Source: CAZBBB01 sp964490005
GTDB taxonomy: Bacteria; Planctomycetota; B15-G4
Assembly: GCA_964490005.1 (NCBI GenBank)
Contig: CAZBBB010000027.1
Coordinates: 1 to 36,267 of the forward strand
Length of the DNA: 36,267 nucleotides
Reading direction: 5' to 3'
Position numbers and translations under genes: made by a program. This document shows, piece by piece, positions 33,392-36,267 of the stretch. Numbering within the stretch: position 1 is the stretch's first letter; each line of letters starts with the position of its first letter. The notes under the pieces are model-generated. The model saw nothing but the letters and a program-made list of their open reading frames with translations. It did not search any database and was not told the DNA's origin.

Positions 33392-34690
33392 TCAGAAGCG
33401 CGGCACGACCGTGGCGGGATTGGTGGCGTGCAGCGTGCCGTCCCCGACGGGGAAGAAGGCCTGCACCCAGAAGACGCTGCCGGCGAAGGCCTGGCTTTCC
33501 GGCAGCCGGAAGCTGCGCACGACCGGCAGTTCCTGACCGAGCGTCGTCACGTGGAAGCTCGCGACGACCGAGGCCGGCTCCAGCCACAGCGGCCCGCCGA
33601 CGACGTGCGCCGGCGCGCTCGGAGAGCCGCTCGTCGCGATGCCGACCGTCGCGCTCGCGCCCGGCGGGCCGTAGATCGAGAGCAGCGCCTGCCCGCCCGG
33701 CACGCCGTCGCTCGTGAGCGTCAGGTACGGCTCGGGCGGGTCGATCAGTGTGCCGGTGACGAGTTCGCCGAAGGCGGGCGCCTCGACGCTCACGCCGCTC
33801 AGCGAGACCTGGCCGCCCGTCCCGCCCACCGAGGGCGCCTCGTCGCCCGTGCCGTTCGGCTCGCCCGGGTCGAGCAGGTGCCAGGAACTGCCGCGCACCG
33901 ACGCGACGGCCGGGCCGGTGTACCAGGCGTAGTCGGCCATCACGCGCAGGCTCGGGCCGCCGTCGGAGAGGTTCTGCGTGCAGAGGCCCGACGTGCCGCC
34001 GCCCTTGCCGCCCTTGAGCGTGCAGCCGGCGACGACGAGCGCGCCCGCGTTCTCGAAGTGGATCGCGGCCTTGCCGGGGGCCGCGCAGCCCGCCGCGACG
34101 CCGCCCGGCCCGCCCGCCAGCGTGCCGTTCACGACGGCGAAGGTTCCGTTGCGCACCGCGAGCGCCGGCGAGGCGGGCGAGCTGTTGACGGCGCTCTTCT
34201 GGCCGAGGGCCGTGACGTTGCTCACGACCGCGGCGCAGGACTCGAGGTAGAAGGTGAAGGTGCCGCTCTCGAAGGACGTCCCGACCGGCACGTTCTCCAC
34301 GTGCCCGATCTCGCAGTCCTCGATCACGACCGGCGCGCCGACGTAGCCGCAGCGCAACTCCTGGATCTCGAGGCCGGCGAGCACGAGCGGCCCGAGGGCC
34401 GGCTCGAAGATCGTCTCGCCCCCGAGGATCCGCGGCCGCGCGGCGTCGCCGCGCGCCACGACACGCAGCGTCTTGCTCGTCTTGAACGACGCGTAGGTGC
34501 CGGGTGCGACCCGCAGCACGTCGTGGTTCTTCACCAGCGGCGAGGCCACGGCCGCCGCGAGCGAGGCGAAGTCGGCCGGCCCGTCGTCGTCGACGGTCCA
34601 GTGCGCCTGCGCGGAGGCCTGCCCGAGCGCGGCGGCGGACCACAGCACGCTCGCCAACAACCGCGACCGGCGCAGGGACGACCAAGACAT
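33392..34690 (-). CDS. Secreted right-handed beta-helix protein
   Basis: A 432-residue secreted protein with a signal peptide ending near ASA|QA. It starts with WTVDDDGPADFASLAAAV and LRVAPGTY, the opening of pectate-lyase-like beta-helix proteins, and has short repeated strands (GPLVLAGLEIQELRCGY, PVVIEDCEIG, AIHFENAGALVVAGC). The last ~110 residues (LTLTSDGVPGGQALLSIYGPPGA ... SVFWVQAFFP) form a beta-rich C-terminal region akin to that of the repeat protein at 6789-8906. Catalytic residues of polysaccharide lyases are not evident. It lies opposite the RedB-like gene. Likely surface or secreted. Confidence 0.75.
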   Translation of the reverse strand: MSWSSLRRSRLLASVLWSAAALGQASAQAHWTVDDDGPADFASLAAAVASPLVKNHDVLRVAPGTYASFKTSKTLRVVARGDAARPRILGGETIFEPALGPLVLAGLEIQELRCGYVGAPVVIEDCEIGHVENVPVGTSFESGTFTFYLESCAAVVSNVTALGQKSAVNSSPASPALAVRNGTFAVVNGTLAGGPGGVAAGCAAPGKAAIHFENAGALVVAGCTLKGGKGGGTSGLCTQNLSDGGPSLRVMADYAWYTGPAVASVRGSSWHLLDPGEPNGTGDEAPSVGGTGGQVSLSGVSVEAPAFGELVTGTLIDPPEPYLTLTSDGVPGGQALLSIYGPPGASATVGIATSGSPSAPAHVVGGPLWLEPASVVASFHVTTLGQELPVVRSFRLPESQAFAGSVFWVQAFFPVGDGTLHATNPATVVPRF

Positions 34691-34779
34691 GGCCCTGGAT
34701 GCTACGCGAAAAGGGCTCGTTCGGGGATGTCCGACGCCCCACCGGACTTCCGGCTCAAGTATGGGAGGCGAAAGCGCGG

Positions 34780-35420
34780 ATGAACGAGGGCCTCGTTCCC
34801 GGGAGGCCCGCCGTGGCCGCGCTCCGACGTCGTCCCGTGCTGCTCGCCGCAGGCGTGCTCGCCTGGGGCGGCGCCGTGGCCGCCGGCTTCGCGGAGCTGG
34901 TGCGCTACGAGCACCGCGCGGGCGCGCTGGCCCGGCCCGCCGCCGCGTCGGCGCGCGTGGCGCCGGGCGAGCTGGCGCGGGACGTCCCGACGCTGCTGCT
35001 GTTCCTGCATCCGCGCTGTCCGTGCAGCGTCGCCACGATCGAGGAACTCAACCGGCTGCTCGCGCGCCGCGCCGGCGCGCTGGCCGTCACGGCGCACGTC
35101 TACGCCGATCCCGCGCTCGGCGCCGACTGGGCGCGCGGCGCGCTGTGGAACGCCGCCCGGTCGCTGCCCGGCGTCGACGTGCGCGAGGACCTGCTCGGCG
35201 CGACGGCGCGGCGCTTCGACGCGCGCGTCTCGGGACAGGCGCTGCTCTTCGCCCCCGACGGCGCGCTGCTCTTCAGCGGCGGCCTGACGGGGTCGCGCGG
35301 CCATGCCGGCGACAACCCGGGGCGCGCCGCGGTCGAGGCGCTGCTCGACGGCGCGCCCGCCGGCCCGACGCTCACGACGCCGGTCTTCGGGTGCGCGCTG
35401 CGCGCCGACGCGGAGGCCCC

Positions 35421-35424
<4 letters not shown>
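34780..35424 (+). CDS. RedB-like membrane-anchored thioredoxin-fold protein
   Basis: A 214-residue protein with one membrane helix (about 18-40) and an extracytoplasmic thioredoxin-like domain. LLLFLHPRCPCSVATIEELNRLL carries CPC, and GQALLFAPDGALLFSGGLTGSRGHAGDN follows the fold. This resembles RedB, a protein next to signalling genes in other bacteria. ATG 34780 has GGAGG 12 nt upstream, a loose spacing. Its stop overlaps the kinase start (GTGA), so the two are coupled and a redox-sensing partnership is possible. Confidence 0.7.

Positions 35425-36267
<843 letters not shown>

Noticed and set aside
31563..34742. A 1059-codon minus-strand frame through the lipoprotein and beta-helix genes
   Set aside because: It is a shifted frame of two genes with clear signal peptides; the translation is Arg-rich and has no domain.

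Overview
The window is very GC-rich, bacterial and gene-dense, with many GTG starts and ATGA/GTGA stop-start overlaps. Secreted proteins with low-complexity repeats and a shared type of C-terminal region, DUF1579-type proteins, the membrane sensor of the last kinase and the dimeric-type citrate synthase together suggest a planctomycete or a related deep lineage. That assignment is inference: there is no rRNA here to test it.

Layout. (1) 1-5.6 kb: the 3' end of an unknown membrane-anchored protein, then a minus-strand export operon. It runs HlyD/MacA-like adaptor, lipoprotein-form RidA, LolD/MacB-like ATPase, two FtsX-type permeases. (2) 5.8-10.4 kb: a DUF3883 nuclease-like protein, a secreted protein built from fifteen units of about 36 residues, and two tandem DUF1579-type proteins. 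(3) 10.4-19.7 kb: an eight-gene arginine operon on the minus strand, in transcription order argG - P-loop gene of unknown role - argC - argD - acylornithine-type carbamoyltransferase - argB - M20 deacylase - argH. Seven of the eight genes either overlap their neighbour by 4 nt or, at argC/argD, lie 4 nt apart. (4) 19.8-21.0 kb: citrate synthase. (5) 21.1-24.8 kb: a cytochrome oxidase biogenesis operon of cupredoxin-like protein, heme A synthase CtaA, a single-chain fusion of heme O synthase (CtaB) with a SCO copper chaperone, and a DUF420/CtaM-like protein. (6) 25-27.5 kb: groES-groEL and a response regulator. (7) 27.6-31.5 kb: thiE, a lipoprotein, a conserved membrane protein, and a B12-binding radical SAM protein downstream of a short SelW/Rdx gene. 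(8) 31.6-36.3 kb: a large lipoprotein, a secreted beta-helix protein, and a RedB-like thioredoxin-fold protein overlapping a sensor histidine kinase cut by the window end.

Main points. The SelW/Rdx gene at 31219-31467 reads through an in-frame UGA placed exactly as selenocysteine in C-x-x-U, with a SECIS-like hairpin after it. Conventional translation misses its first sixteen codons. The arginine operon carries a carbamoyltransferase with acylornithine (probably succinylornithine) signatures, has no recognisable N-acylglutamate synthase, and contains a P-loop protein that is a candidate for the missing step or for another role. The CtaB-SCO fusion joins heme and copper delivery to cytochrome oxidase in one polypeptide. 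GC-rich perfect inverted repeats, mostly without a U-tract, sit at the 3' end of many genes.
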